Assembly (NCBI RefSeq): GCF_000455205.1
Contig: NZ_AUWQ01000013.1
Location: forward strand, 1 to 64,000
DNA: 64,000 nt
Direction of reading: 5' to 3'
DNA from: Mycobacterium sp. UM_CSW
Lineage (GTDB): Bacteria; Actinomycetota; Actinomycetes; Mycobacteriales; Mycobacteriaceae
The notes below the pieces were generated by a model. That model did not search any database. It was given only the letters and a program-made list of their open reading frames with translations, and was not told the origin of the DNA. Below, one piece after another: positions 11,601 through 16,668 of the stretch. The first letter of the stretch is position 1, and the number at the start of each line of letters is the position of its first letter. The translations under genes and the position numbers were made by a program.

Positions 11601-11851
11601 CGCTGGTACACCCGCAGGCGTTCATCGCGGCGCTGGACCCGGATCAGCGCGCCGACTATCAGCGGCGTGCGGACGCGCGCTTGCTGGCCGGTCAGCGCCG
11701 ACTCGTGTCGGCCATCGCCGGCGGCCCGCCGATGTATCAGCGGCCCCCGGACCGTCGCTTCGACCATGACGCGCCGGAGAAGCGGCAGGAGGCGGCGATG
11801 CTGCTGAATCCGGCCGCCCGCCTGGGCGAGGACGAGGCCTACGTCGGGTGA
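2624..11851 (+). CDS. fas: Type I fatty acid synthase (FAS-I)
   Basis: 3075 residues, the usual size of mycobacterial FAS-I, which makes C16-C26 acyl-CoAs de novo in the cytosol. Domains in order: acetyltransferase (GHSQG near residue 146), FMN enoyl reductase (LLAGMTPTTVDA near 420, IEGGRAGGHH near 565), dehydratase (DHNPIHTD near 1230), malonyl/palmitoyl transferase (FPGQGIQHKG near 1335, GHSVGE near 1436), ACP (likely phosphopantetheine Ser in DGASS near 1813), ketoreductase (VTGASKG near 2126, Tyr in DGAYGEAK near 2290) and ketosynthase (Cys about 2726 in VAACATAAV, later KHDTSTLANDPNE and LTGHAKGG). GTG start with a good ribosome-binding site. acpS, needed to charge the ACP, follows 28 bp downstream. 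Confidence 0.98.
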   Translation: MTIHEHDRVSADRDGNSPHSAHALVDRLTAGEPYAIAFGGQGSAWLETLEELVSSAGIESDLATLVGEVELLLEPVAKELVVVRPIGFEPLRWVRALAAEDPVPSDKHLTSAAVSIPGVLLTQIAAARALARQGMDWTATPPVAVVGHSQGVLAVEAFNAAGARDIELLALAQLIGAAGTLVARRRGISVLGDRPPMVSVTNADPERIRRLLDEFAQDVRTVLPPVLSIRNGRRSVVITGTPEQLSRFELYCQQISDKEEADRKNKIRGGDVFAPVFDPVRVEVGFHTPRLVDGIDIVGSWAEKVGIDVALARKLTEAILVNGVDWVDEITSVHQAGARWILDLGPGDILTRLTAPVIRGLGVGIVPAATRGGQRNLFTVGATPEVARAWSTYAPGVVRLPDGRVKLSTKFTRLTGRSPILLAGMTPTTVDAKIVAAAANAGHWAELAGGGQVTEEIFADRIEELSGLLEPGRTYQFNALFLDPYLWKLQVGGKRLVQKARQSGAAIDGLVISAGIPDLEEAVELIDELNDVGISHVVFKPGTVEQIRSVIRIATEVPTKPVIMHIEGGRAGGHHSWEDLDDLLLATYSELRSRPNITVCVGGGIGTPERAAEYLSGRWAEAYGFPLMPIDGILVGTAAMATLESTTSPSVKRMLVETTGTDRWISAGKAQGGMASSRSQLGADIHEIDNSASRCGRLLDEVAGDADAVAERRDQIIAAMANTAKPYFGDVGEMTYLQWLRRYVELAIGDGDSTADTASPGSPWLADTWRDRFQQMLQRAEARLHPKDFGPIETAFADSELLENPEAAIELLLARYPDAETVQLHPADVPFFVTLCKTLGKPVNFVPVIDKDVRRWWRSDSLWQAHDARYDADQVCIIPGTAAVAGITRMDEPVGELLDRFEQAAIDETLAAGAEPRPVTSRRRGRADVTGPLAVVLDAPDVQWAGRTTTNPVHRIADPNDWLVHDGPESQRATHSSTGARLEVNGDGVVLSVPVSGAWVDIPFQLPANTVDGGTPVVSTEDATAAMRAVLAIAAGVDGPDLLPPVTNGTATLTVDWDPERVADHTGVTAVFGEPLAPSLTTVPDALVGPCWPAVFAAIGSAVTDSGVPVVEGLLSLVHLDHAAHVVGTLPKVRAQLTVTATASGALDTDMGRVVPVSVSISDADGAVIATLAERFAILGRTGAAELTDPVRAGGAVSENATDTPRRRRRDVTLTAPVDMRPFAVVSGDHNPIHTDRAAALLAGLESPIVHGMWLSAAAQHAATATDGKARPPARLVGWTARFLGMVRPGDEVDFRVDRVGIDRGAEVLEVAARVGSDLVMSATARLGSPRTVYAFPGQGIQHKGMGMEVRARSKAARKVWDAADKFTRDTLGFSVLHVVRDNPTSIIASGVHYNHPEGVLYLTQFTQVAMATVAAAQVAEMREQGAFVEGAIACGHSVGEYTALACVTGIYELEALLEMVFHRGSKMHDIVPRDELGRSNYRLAAIRPSQIDLPDEEVPAFVAGIAESTGEFLEIVNFNLRGSQYAIAGTVRGLEALEAEVERRRELTGGRRSFILVPGIDVPFHSRVLRVGVADFRRALERVMPRDKDPDIIIGRYIPNLVPRPFTLDRDFVQEIRDLVPAEPLDEILADYDTWRRERPAELARKVLIELLAWQFASPVRWIETQDLLFTEEAAGGLGVERFVEIGVKSAPTVAGLATNTLKLPEYAHSTVEVLNAERDAAVLFATDTDPEPEPEDEVDDSAAATADAAAPETAAAAPVSAPAAPSGAARPDDITFDAADATLALIALSAKMRIDQIEQLDSIESITDGASSRRNQLLVDLGSELNLGAIDGAAEADLAGLRAQVTKLARTYKPYGPVLSDAINDQLRTVLGPSGKRPAAIAERVKKTWELGEGWAKHVTVEVALGTREGTSVRGGAMGHLHEGALADAASVDKVIDAAVTSVAARHGISVSLPSAGGGGGATIDAAALSEFTDQITGRDGVLASAARLVLGQLGLDDPVSVSPAATDAELIDLVTAELGADWPRLVAPVFDAKKAVVFDDRWASAREDLVKLWLTDEGDIDADWMRLSERFEGAGHVVATQATWWQGKSLAAGRQIHASLYGRIAAGAENPLPGPSSSEVAVVTGASKGSIAASVVARLLDGGATVIATTSKLDDERLAFYRGLYRDHARYGAALWVVAANMASYSDIDALVEWVGTEQTESLGPQSIHIKDAQTPTLLFPFAAPRVAGDLSEAGSRSEMEMKVLLWAVQRLIGGLSKIGAERDIASRLHVVLPGSPNRGMFGGDGAYGEAKSALDALVSRWHAESSWAARVSLAHALIGWTRGTGLMGHNDAIVSAVEEAGVTTYSTDEMAAMLLGLCDVESKVAAASKPIEADLTGGLAEANLDMAELAAKAREEMSTEAASEDDDDAAAGTIRALPSPPRGYRPAPPPEWADLDVDPADLVVIVGGAELGPYGSSRTRFEMEVDNELSAAGVLELAWTTGLIRWEDDPQPGWYDTESGDLVDESELVERYHDTVVERCGIREFVDDGAIDPDHASPLLVSVFLEKDFAFVVSSEADARAFVEFDPEHTIIRPVPDSSDWQVIRKAGTEIRVPRKTKLSRVVGGQVPTGFDPTVWGISPDMASSIDRLAVWNIVATVDAFLSAGFSPAEVMRYVHPSMVANTMGTGMGGGTSMQTMYHGNLLGRNKPNDIFQEVLPNIVAAHVVQSYIGSYGAMIHPVAACATAAVSMEEGLDKIRLGKAEMVVAGGIDDLTLEGIIGFGDMAATADTGMMRGRGIHDSKFSRPNDRRRLGFVEAQGGGTILLARGDLALKMGLPVLAVVAFAQSFGDGVHTSIPAPGLGALGAGRGGKDSPLARALNKLGVGADDIAVISKHDTSTLANDPNETELHERLADSLGRSPGAPLFVVSQKSLTGHAKGGAAVFQTMGLCQMLRDGVIPPNRSLDCVDDELAGSSHFVWVRETLRLGEKFPLKAGMLTSLGFGHVSGLVALVHPQAFIAALDPDQRADYQRRADARLLAGQRRLVSAIAGGPPMYQRPPDRRFDHDAPEKRQEAAMLLNPAARLGEDEAYVG

Positions 11852-11879
11852 CTTCGGTTATCCGTTAGCCTGGCCAGCC

Positions 11880-12272
11880 ATGGGCATTGTCGGTGTGGGG
11901 ATTGATCTCGTCTCCATCCCTGATTTCGCCGAGCAGGTCGACCAACCGGGCACGGCTTTCTCCGAAACGTTCACCCCGGGCGAGCGGCGCGACGCGTCGG
12001 ACAAGAGCTCGTCGGCGGCGCGTCACCTGGCGGCCCGCTGGGCGGCGAAGGAGGCGGTGATCAAGGCGTGGTCGGTGTCGCGGTTCGCGCAGCGGCCCGT
12101 GTTGCCGGAGGACATCCACCGCGACATCGAGGTGGTCACCGACATGTGGGGCCGCCCCCGCGTGCGGCTGACCGGCGACATCGCCAAGCATCTGGCCGAC
12201 GTGACGATCCACGTGTCGCTGACGCACGAAGGGGACACCGCCGCCGCGGTCGCCATCCTGGAGACCCCTTGA
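11880..12272 (+). CDS. acpS: Holo-[acyl-carrier-protein] synthase
   Basis: 130 residues. AcpS transfers 4'-phosphopantetheine from CoA to the ACP serine, using Mg2+. Visible motifs are VGVGIDLVSI with the metal-binding Asp9 and the WAAKEAVIKAW helix. In mycobacteria AcpS activates the FAS-I ACP domain and the FAS-II carrier, which fits its position 28 bp after fas. Its TGA stop overlaps the TTG start of the next gene (TTGA), so the three genes are probably co-transcribed. Confidence 0.97.
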   Translation: MGIVGVGIDLVSIPDFAEQVDQPGTAFSETFTPGERRDASDKSSSAARHLAARWAAKEAVIKAWSVSRFAQRPVLPEDIHRDIEVVTDMWGRPRVRLTGDIAKHLADVTIHVSLTHEGDTAAAVAILETP

Positions 12273-13609
12273 GTGCTCGCGGAATAGCGGATCGCGTCCG
12301 CGAGGTGTTGCCGTCGGTGCGCCGCGACCTCGAGGACCTGGTGCGGATCGAATCGGTGTGGGCTGACCCCGCCCGCCGCGACGAGGTGCACCGCAGCGCA
12401 CGGGCCGTCGCGGACCTGTTGTCGCAGGCCGGTTTTGGCGACGTGCGCATTGTCAGCGAGGGCGGGGCGCCGGCCGTCATCGCGCGGCATCCGGCGCCGC
12501 CAGGAGCGCCCACCGTGTTGCTGTACGCCCACCACGACGTGCAGCCCGAAGGTGACCACAGCCAGTGGGCGTCGCCGCCCTTCGAGCCGACGGAACGCAA
12601 CGGGCGGCTGTACGGCCGTGGCAGCGCCGACGACAAGGCCGGTGTCGCAACACATTTGGCGGCGTTTCTGGCCCATGGCGGCCAGCCGCCGGTCGGCGTG
12701 ACGGTCTTCGTCGAGGGCGAGGAGGAATCCGGCTCCCCGTCGCTGGGTCGATTGCTCGCCGCGCAGCGCGACGCGCTGGCCGCCGACGTGATCGTGATCG
12801 CGGACTCGGACAACTGGAGCACGGACACACCCGCGCTGACGGTTTCGTTGCGTGGGCTGGTCGACTGCGTGGTCGAGGTCGCCACGCTCGACCACGGGCT
12901 GCACTCGGGCCTGTGGGGCGGTGTGGTTCCCGACGCGCTGAGTGCCCTGGTGCGGCTGCTGGCCAGTCTGCACGACGACGACGGCAACGTCGCCGTGGCC
13001 GGCCTGTACGAAACCGACATCAGCTCACTCAATTACCCCGACTATCCGCCCGAGCGAGTCCGCGCCGATTCCGGTGTGCTGGACGGGGTGTCCGAGATCG
13101 GCTCGGGTTCGGTGCCCCAGCGGCTCTGGGCAAAACCGGCGATCACGGTGATCGGCATCGACACGACACCCGTTGCCGCAGCGTCGAATACGCTCATCCC
13201 GCGAGCTCGGGCCAAGGTCAGCATGCGGATAGCGCCCGGCGGCGACGCCGAGGCGCACCTGGACGCATTGACCGCGCATCTGCAGCGGCACGCCCCGTGG
13301 GGGGCGCGGGTCAGCGTCACGCGGGGCGACAAGGGCGAGCCCTACGCCATCGACGCCAGCGGCCCCGTTTACGACGCCGCGCGAGCGGCCTTCCGGCAGG
13401 CCTGGGACGCCGAGCCGATCGATATGGGCATGGGCGGCTCGATCCCGTTCATCGCTGAGTTCGCCGCCGCGTTCCCGAAGGCGAAGATCCTCGTCACCGG
13501 CGTCGAAGACCCGGCGACCCAGGCGCACAGCGTCAACGAGAGCGTGCACCTGGGCGTGCTGGAGCGCGCGGCGATCGCCGAGGCGCTGCTGTTAGCCAAC
13601 CTGGGCTAG
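12269..13609 (+). CDS. M20-family metallopeptidase / dipeptidase (Rv2522c-like)
   Basis: 446 residues if translation begins at the TTG that overlaps the acpS stop; this gives the expected N-terminus (SARGIADRVREVLPSVRRDL). A longer in-frame reading upstream lies inside acpS and is rejected. M20 signatures for the two-zinc site are present: LLYAHHDVQPEGD, GRGSADDKAG, EGEEESGSPS and a late HSVNES. The family hydrolyses dipeptides or N-acyl amino acids; the true substrate is unknown. Coupling to fas-acpS is conserved in mycobacteria but does not reveal the role. Confidence 0.9.
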   Translation: MSARGIADRVREVLPSVRRDLEDLVRIESVWADPARRDEVHRSARAVADLLSQAGFGDVRIVSEGGAPAVIARHPAPPGAPTVLLYAHHDVQPEGDHSQWASPPFEPTERNGRLYGRGSADDKAGVATHLAAFLAHGGQPPVGVTVFVEGEEESGSPSLGRLLAAQRDALAADVIVIADSDNWSTDTPALTVSLRGLVDCVVEVATLDHGLHSGLWGGVVPDALSALVRLLASLHDDDGNVAVAGLYETDISSLNYPDYPPERVRADSGVLDGVSEIGSGSVPQRLWAKPAITVIGIDTTPVAAASNTLIPRARAKVSMRIAPGGDAEAHLDALTAHLQRHAPWGARVSVTRGDKGEPYAIDASGPVYDAARAAFRQAWDAEPIDMGMGGSIPFIAEFAAAFPKAKILVTGVEDPATQAHSVNESVHLGVLERAAIAEALLLANLG

Positions 13610-13613
13610 GTTT

Positions 13614-14141
13614 TCAGCGGTTGCGCTGCGAGACGATGTTGTTGCTTCCCGTCCTGTTGATCGTCGGCGCACCGCCCCGGTAGGTCACCAGGTTGTCGTC
13701 GCCGATGATGCCGATGGTGTCGGCGCTGTCGACGGTGACTTTGTTTGCGCTACCTCGGATGTCGAGCCGCAGGCAGTGGCCGGTGACGGTGTAGGTGTTG
13801 TTGCCCCCGTCCAGCTCGAGGTTTCCGTTGTTGCAGTCGATCGTGCCCGTCGTACCGGCGTTGATCATGATGAGGTGCCCGTGCACGGTGTCCTTGTTGT
13901 AGTGAGTCGCCATGTAGCACCCGATGGCGACCAGGGCCGCGGCCCCACAGATGAGGAGAAACCTTTTTCGGGGATTCTTCGCCAGCTCGACCAAGCTAGG
14001 AAGCCGCCGCCGGAAGGTCTCCCCGGGTACCGCCCCACTTCCCGAGTCGGTCGTGAAGGGCTGGGGCGGCGTCACGGGTGGCTGGCCGACGCCGCGCTCC
14101 AGGTCGCGTATGTACTGCTCGGGGTCTTCTCGGTCCCTCAT
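13614..14141 (-). CDS. Membrane-anchored DUF3060 protein
   Basis: 175 residues. The start chosen is the second ATG (14141), because AAGGAG lies six bases upstream of it; the upstream ATG at 14165 has no such site. A cytoplasmic N-terminal stretch (MRDREDPEQYIRDLERGVGQ and on) leads to one transmembrane helix (FLLICGAAALVAIGCYMA). Outside is a DUF3060 domain with short beta repeats rich in Asn, Gly and Thr (NGNLELDGGNNTYTVTG, GSANKVTVDSADTIGIIGDD). Function unknown. It converges on the M20 gene with a 4-bp gap. Confidence 0.8.
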   Translation of the reverse strand: MRDREDPEQYIRDLERGVGQPPVTPPQPFTTDSGSGAVPGETFRRRLPSLVELAKNPRKRFLLICGAAALVAIGCYMATHYNKDTVHGHLIMINAGTTGTIDCNNGNLELDGGNNTYTVTGHCLRLDIRGSANKVTVDSADTIGIIGDDNLVTYRGGAPTINRTGSNNIVSQRNR

Positions 14142-14303
14142 CGTCGGCTCCTTAAGCGTCTCCATCTAGGAACGCGCCATAAGTCTGCCCCATGACGCTT
14201 GCGAGATCCTTGTGCGCGACCGGACCGGCGTTGCGTCTACGAGTTGCTGAAACGCGCGAGCGGGCGCAAAGTACCCGTGAGCGGGGGCGAGAACGGAGAA
14301 CTG

Positions 14304-14663
14304 ATGAAGTCCTTGTTTGCCCTAGCCCTCGCGCTATCGGTCGGGGCGCCGCTGACGATGGCGCCGGTCGCGGCCGGTGCACCGGGCGATGCGGTGGTGT
14401 ACACCGTGACGTCGGATGCCCCGTTGGCGGCGGTGTCGTATTACGACGCAACGGGTGTCCTGCAGATTCTGAACAATCAGCCTGTCCCGTGGTCGGTCTC
14501 GTTCACCAGCAAGGACACCAGCCCACCGGCGGTGCTGAGCGTCGCCGCGAATCCGACAGGTCAGAAGACGACATGCACGATCACCGTCAACGGGACGGTG
14601 AAGGACACTCAGTCCAAGACCGGGTCGGGCGAAGCCAACCTGGTGCAGTGCAGCGTCGTTTGA
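14304..14663 (+). CDS. Free-standing secreted MmpS-like protein
   Basis: 119 residues from ATG 14304 with GGAGAA just upstream; a longer in-frame start at 14199 lacks a ribosome-binding site. A cleavable signal peptide (MKSLFALALALSVGAPLTMA, then APVAAGAPG) is followed by an MmpS-type beta domain: YTVTSDAPLAAVSYYDATG, PVPWSVSF, and CTITVNGTVKDTQSKTGSG ending in a cysteine. True MmpS proteins keep an N-terminal membrane anchor and sit next to mmpL; this one appears soluble and unpaired. Role unknown, perhaps a periplasmic lipid-transport accessory. Confidence 0.75.
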   Translation: MKSLFALALALSVGAPLTMAPVAAGAPGDAVVYTVTSDAPLAAVSYYDATGVLQILNNQPVPWSVSFTSKDTSPPAVLSVAANPTGQKTTCTITVNGTVKDTQSKTGSGEANLVQCSVV

Positions 14664-14690
14664 TCAGGGTCCGGTCAAATTTGCTGCTGC

Positions 14691-15170
14691 CTAGCCAAGC
14701 TGGGCGATGATTTTCGGGATATTCGTCGCCGTGTGTGCCGCCTTGACGTTGTACTGGGCGACGGCGATCTTGCCCTTTTCGTCCACCACGAAGGTTGACC
14801 GGATCACTCCGGTGACGGTCTTGCCGTACATCTGCTTCTCGCCGTAGGCGCCCCACGCCGTCAGCACCTTGCGGTCGGGATCGGACAGCAGCGGGAACGT
14901 CAGCTTCTCGGCGTCGCGAAACTTCGCCAGCTTCTCGGGCTTGTCCGGCGAGATGCCCACGACGTCCAGGCCGGCGTCGTTGAGCTCGCTCAGGTTGTCG
15001 CGAAAGGCGCACGCCTGTTTGGTGCATCCCGGCGTCGAGGCGGCCGGATAGAAGTAGACGATCACTCGGCGTCCCTTGTAGTCGGCCAGCGACACCTTGT
15101 TGCCGTCGGCGTCGAGCAAGCTGAAGGCGGGCGCCTTGTCGCCCGGCGCGAGCCGTGTCGTCTCGGTCAA
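14691..15170 (-). CDS. bcp: Thioredoxin-dependent peroxiredoxin (BCP/PrxQ type)
   Basis: 159 residues. It reduces hydroperoxides through peroxidatic Cys49 in the motif STPGCTKQAC; Cys54, five residues on, is the probable resolving cysteine of the atypical 2-Cys PrxQ class. The thioredoxin fold is complete (VIVYFYPAAS, DVVGISPDKPEKLAKF, STFVVDEKGKI). No signal peptide, so it is cytosolic. It corresponds to M. tuberculosis Rv2521 in sequence type and position beside the DUF3618 gene, which is divergent from it. Confidence 0.96.
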   Translation of the reverse strand: MTETTRLAPGDKAPAFSLLDADGNKVSLADYKGRRVIVYFYPAASTPGCTKQACAFRDNLSELNDAGLDVVGISPDKPEKLAKFRDAEKLTFPLLSDPDRKVLTAWGAYGEKQMYGKTVTGVIRSTFVVDEKGKIAVAQYNVKAAHTATNIPKIIAQLG

Positions 15171-15274
15171 GACGGGTCCTTTCTCTTCACCGGCGCGATG
15201 GGGTTATCGCCGGCTGATCTAGGGTAGTGCGGGCGGGTGTATCACCTGAAGACTGGGACTTGGAGGACAGACAC

Positions 15275-15502
15275 GTGGCGGACCGGGACCCCGAGGCCAT
15301 CAAGCGGGACATCGACCTCGCCCGCGACCAGCTGGCGGCCACCGTCGACTCACTCGCCGAGCGCGCCAACCCCCGCCGTCTCGCCGACGACCTCAAGGCC
15401 CGCGCTGTCGAATTCGTCAAGAAGCCCGTGGTGATCGCGTCGCTCGTGGGGATCTCGTCGGTCGTCGTGATCGTCGTGGTCCGCCGGATCAGGGACCGCT
15501 GA
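15275..15502 (+). CDS. DUF3618 small membrane protein (Rv2520c-like)
   Basis: 75 residues from GTG 15275, chosen because TGGAGGA lies eight bases upstream and the resulting length matches Rv2520c; the longer reading from 15227 is not favoured. A DUF3618 motif (DPEAIKRDIDLARDQLAATV followed by DSLAERANPRRLADDLK) precedes one C-terminal transmembrane helix (VVIASLVGISSVVVIVVV) with a basic tail. Function unknown. Divergent from bcp. Confidence 0.88.
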   Translation: MADRDPEAIKRDIDLARDQLAATVDSLAERANPRRLADDLKARAVEFVKKPVVIASLVGISSVVVIVVVRRIRDR

Positions 15503-15545
15503 CCGTCGCAAAAAGTGGCGAGTCCCGTATTTGGGAAGCCGTTGT

Positions 15546-15764
15546 TTATCGTGCCGCCTTGGCGGCTTCGCGCCGAGCCTTCTCTTTCGCGCGGGTCGAG
15601 CAGCAATGTCCCATGTCGCAATGGAACCGGTCGGCGCATTCATGCGAGCAATAAATTGAGGCGGCCGGAAGCCAGTCCGGATCGGACAGGTCACGCCGTC
15701 GATCGTTCGGATCGAACGTATGGCCGCAATGTACGCAGACCTTGACCTTGGCCTTGGTAGCCAT
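15546..15764 (-). CDS. Small cysteine-rich putative zinc-binding protein
   Basis: 72 residues. Seven cysteines and several histidines are arranged as CVHCGH, CSHECADRFHCD and MGHCC, which suggests one or two zinc sites of a treble-clef/ribbon type. The C-terminus is very basic (TRAKEKARREAAKAAR). It lacks an upstream purine-rich site; a TACGCT -10-like box at 15777-15772 would give a leaderless message. Function unknown; nucleic-acid binding is possible but not shown. Confidence 0.65.
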   Translation of the reverse strand: MATKAKVKVCVHCGHTFDPNDRRRDLSDPDWLPAASIYCSHECADRFHCDMGHCCSTRAKEKARREAAKAAR

Positions 15765-16242
15765 GTCGATCAGCGTACGCGCTATCGCCTTAAATCTGTG
15801 CTGGTTTCAACCCGTGACAACAATCGACGTCTTGTAACGAGTTTGCGCCGGCGAATCGGCTATTTCCGGACACTGATTTTCGGCACGACCGCGCGGCCAT
15901 CCCGATGAGAACGACGGCTGGAGGTCGACAGCACAAATCAGTTCCTCAGTGAAATCGCTTGTAGCGCAAGTTGTTCCACGCCTTCCGCTCCGCGCGGTCG
16001 TGCGTTGCCCTTGTTGAGCGTTGCTTATTGCTGTCCGCGCGCGAGTAGCCCCCTGCCGTTGGGTCGTCGCCCAGCAAACTGGCCAGCTGGAGTACGACGA
16101 GCGGTGCGGTTGCCGTGCGGCTCGGAGGCGACCGCGCACCACGCAGGAATTAACTCGACCGTCATGGCGTTGGCTAGCGATTGCGCGGGCGCCGAGATGC
16201 CGATTCGGCGAACCCGTGGCACATTCCTAGTCGGAGGGGACG
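15765..16242. other. Intergenic region before mmpS, no gene seen
   Basis: 478 bp between the cysteine-rich gene and mmpS. The short reading frames here have neither ribosome-binding sites nor recognisable sequence. The right end holds GGAGGGG (16233-16239), the mmpS ribosome-binding site. I see no clear dyad or promoter, though the length leaves room for one. Confidence 0.5.
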
Positions 16243-16668
16243 GTGTTGAGGCTACTCAAGCGGGCATGGGTTGCGCTGGTCGTTGTCGTGGCAGTGGTCA
16301 TCGGCGGCGTTGCGGTGCAGCGCCTCAGCGGCGTCTTTCCGGGACCCGGCCTACCCAAGCCCGACCCGCGCGACGCGACCCCGCCGTATGCGGCCAAGAC
16401 CGCCATTTACGAAATCCTGGGACCACCAGGGACAACCGGCGTCGTCAACTGGATGGATGCCGACGCGCAACCGCAGAAGGCCAACTTCACCACGTTGCCG
16501 TGGTCGCAGACGATCGTTGCGGAAATGCCCGGCATCTTCGCGTACGTCGTCGCCCAAGGCGACGGCCCCTCGATCGGCTGCCGGATCACCGTCGATGGCA
16601 AATTGGTCGATCAGCAACAGGTCAACACGCGTGATGCGCAGGTCTCCTGCTTGGACAAATCCGCGTGA
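16243..16668 (+). CDS. MmpS family membrane protein
   Basis: 141 residues from GTG. An N-terminal anchor helix (AWVALVVVVAVVIGGVAVQ) is followed by a periplasmic MmpS domain: YEILGPPGTTGVVNWMDADA, LPWSQTIVAEMPG, YVVAQGDGPSIGCRITVDGK and a final Cys. MmpS proteins assist the adjacent MmpL exporter in siderophore, glycopeptidolipid or drug export. The stop overlaps the mmpL start by 4 bp (GTGA), so the two are translationally coupled. Which numbered MmpS it is cannot be decided here. Confidence 0.93.
   Translation: MLRLLKRAWVALVVVVAVVIGGVAVQRLSGVFPGPGLPKPDPRDATPPYAAKTAIYEILGPPGTTGVVNWMDADAQPQKANFTTLPWSQTIVAEMPGIFAYVVAQGDGPSIGCRITVDGKLVDQQQVNTRDAQVSCLDKSA

Noticed and set aside
3125-11767. A 2880-residue open frame antisense to fas
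   Set aside because: It mirrors the codon bias of fas in a GC-rich genome, has a low-complexity Arg/His/Gly-rich translation and no domain, while the plus strand encodes every FAS-I motif.
12068-12268. In-frame N-terminal extension of the M20 peptidase
   Set aside because: It overlaps acpS in another frame and is Arg/Gly/His-rich; the TTG overlapping the acpS stop gives the expected protein.
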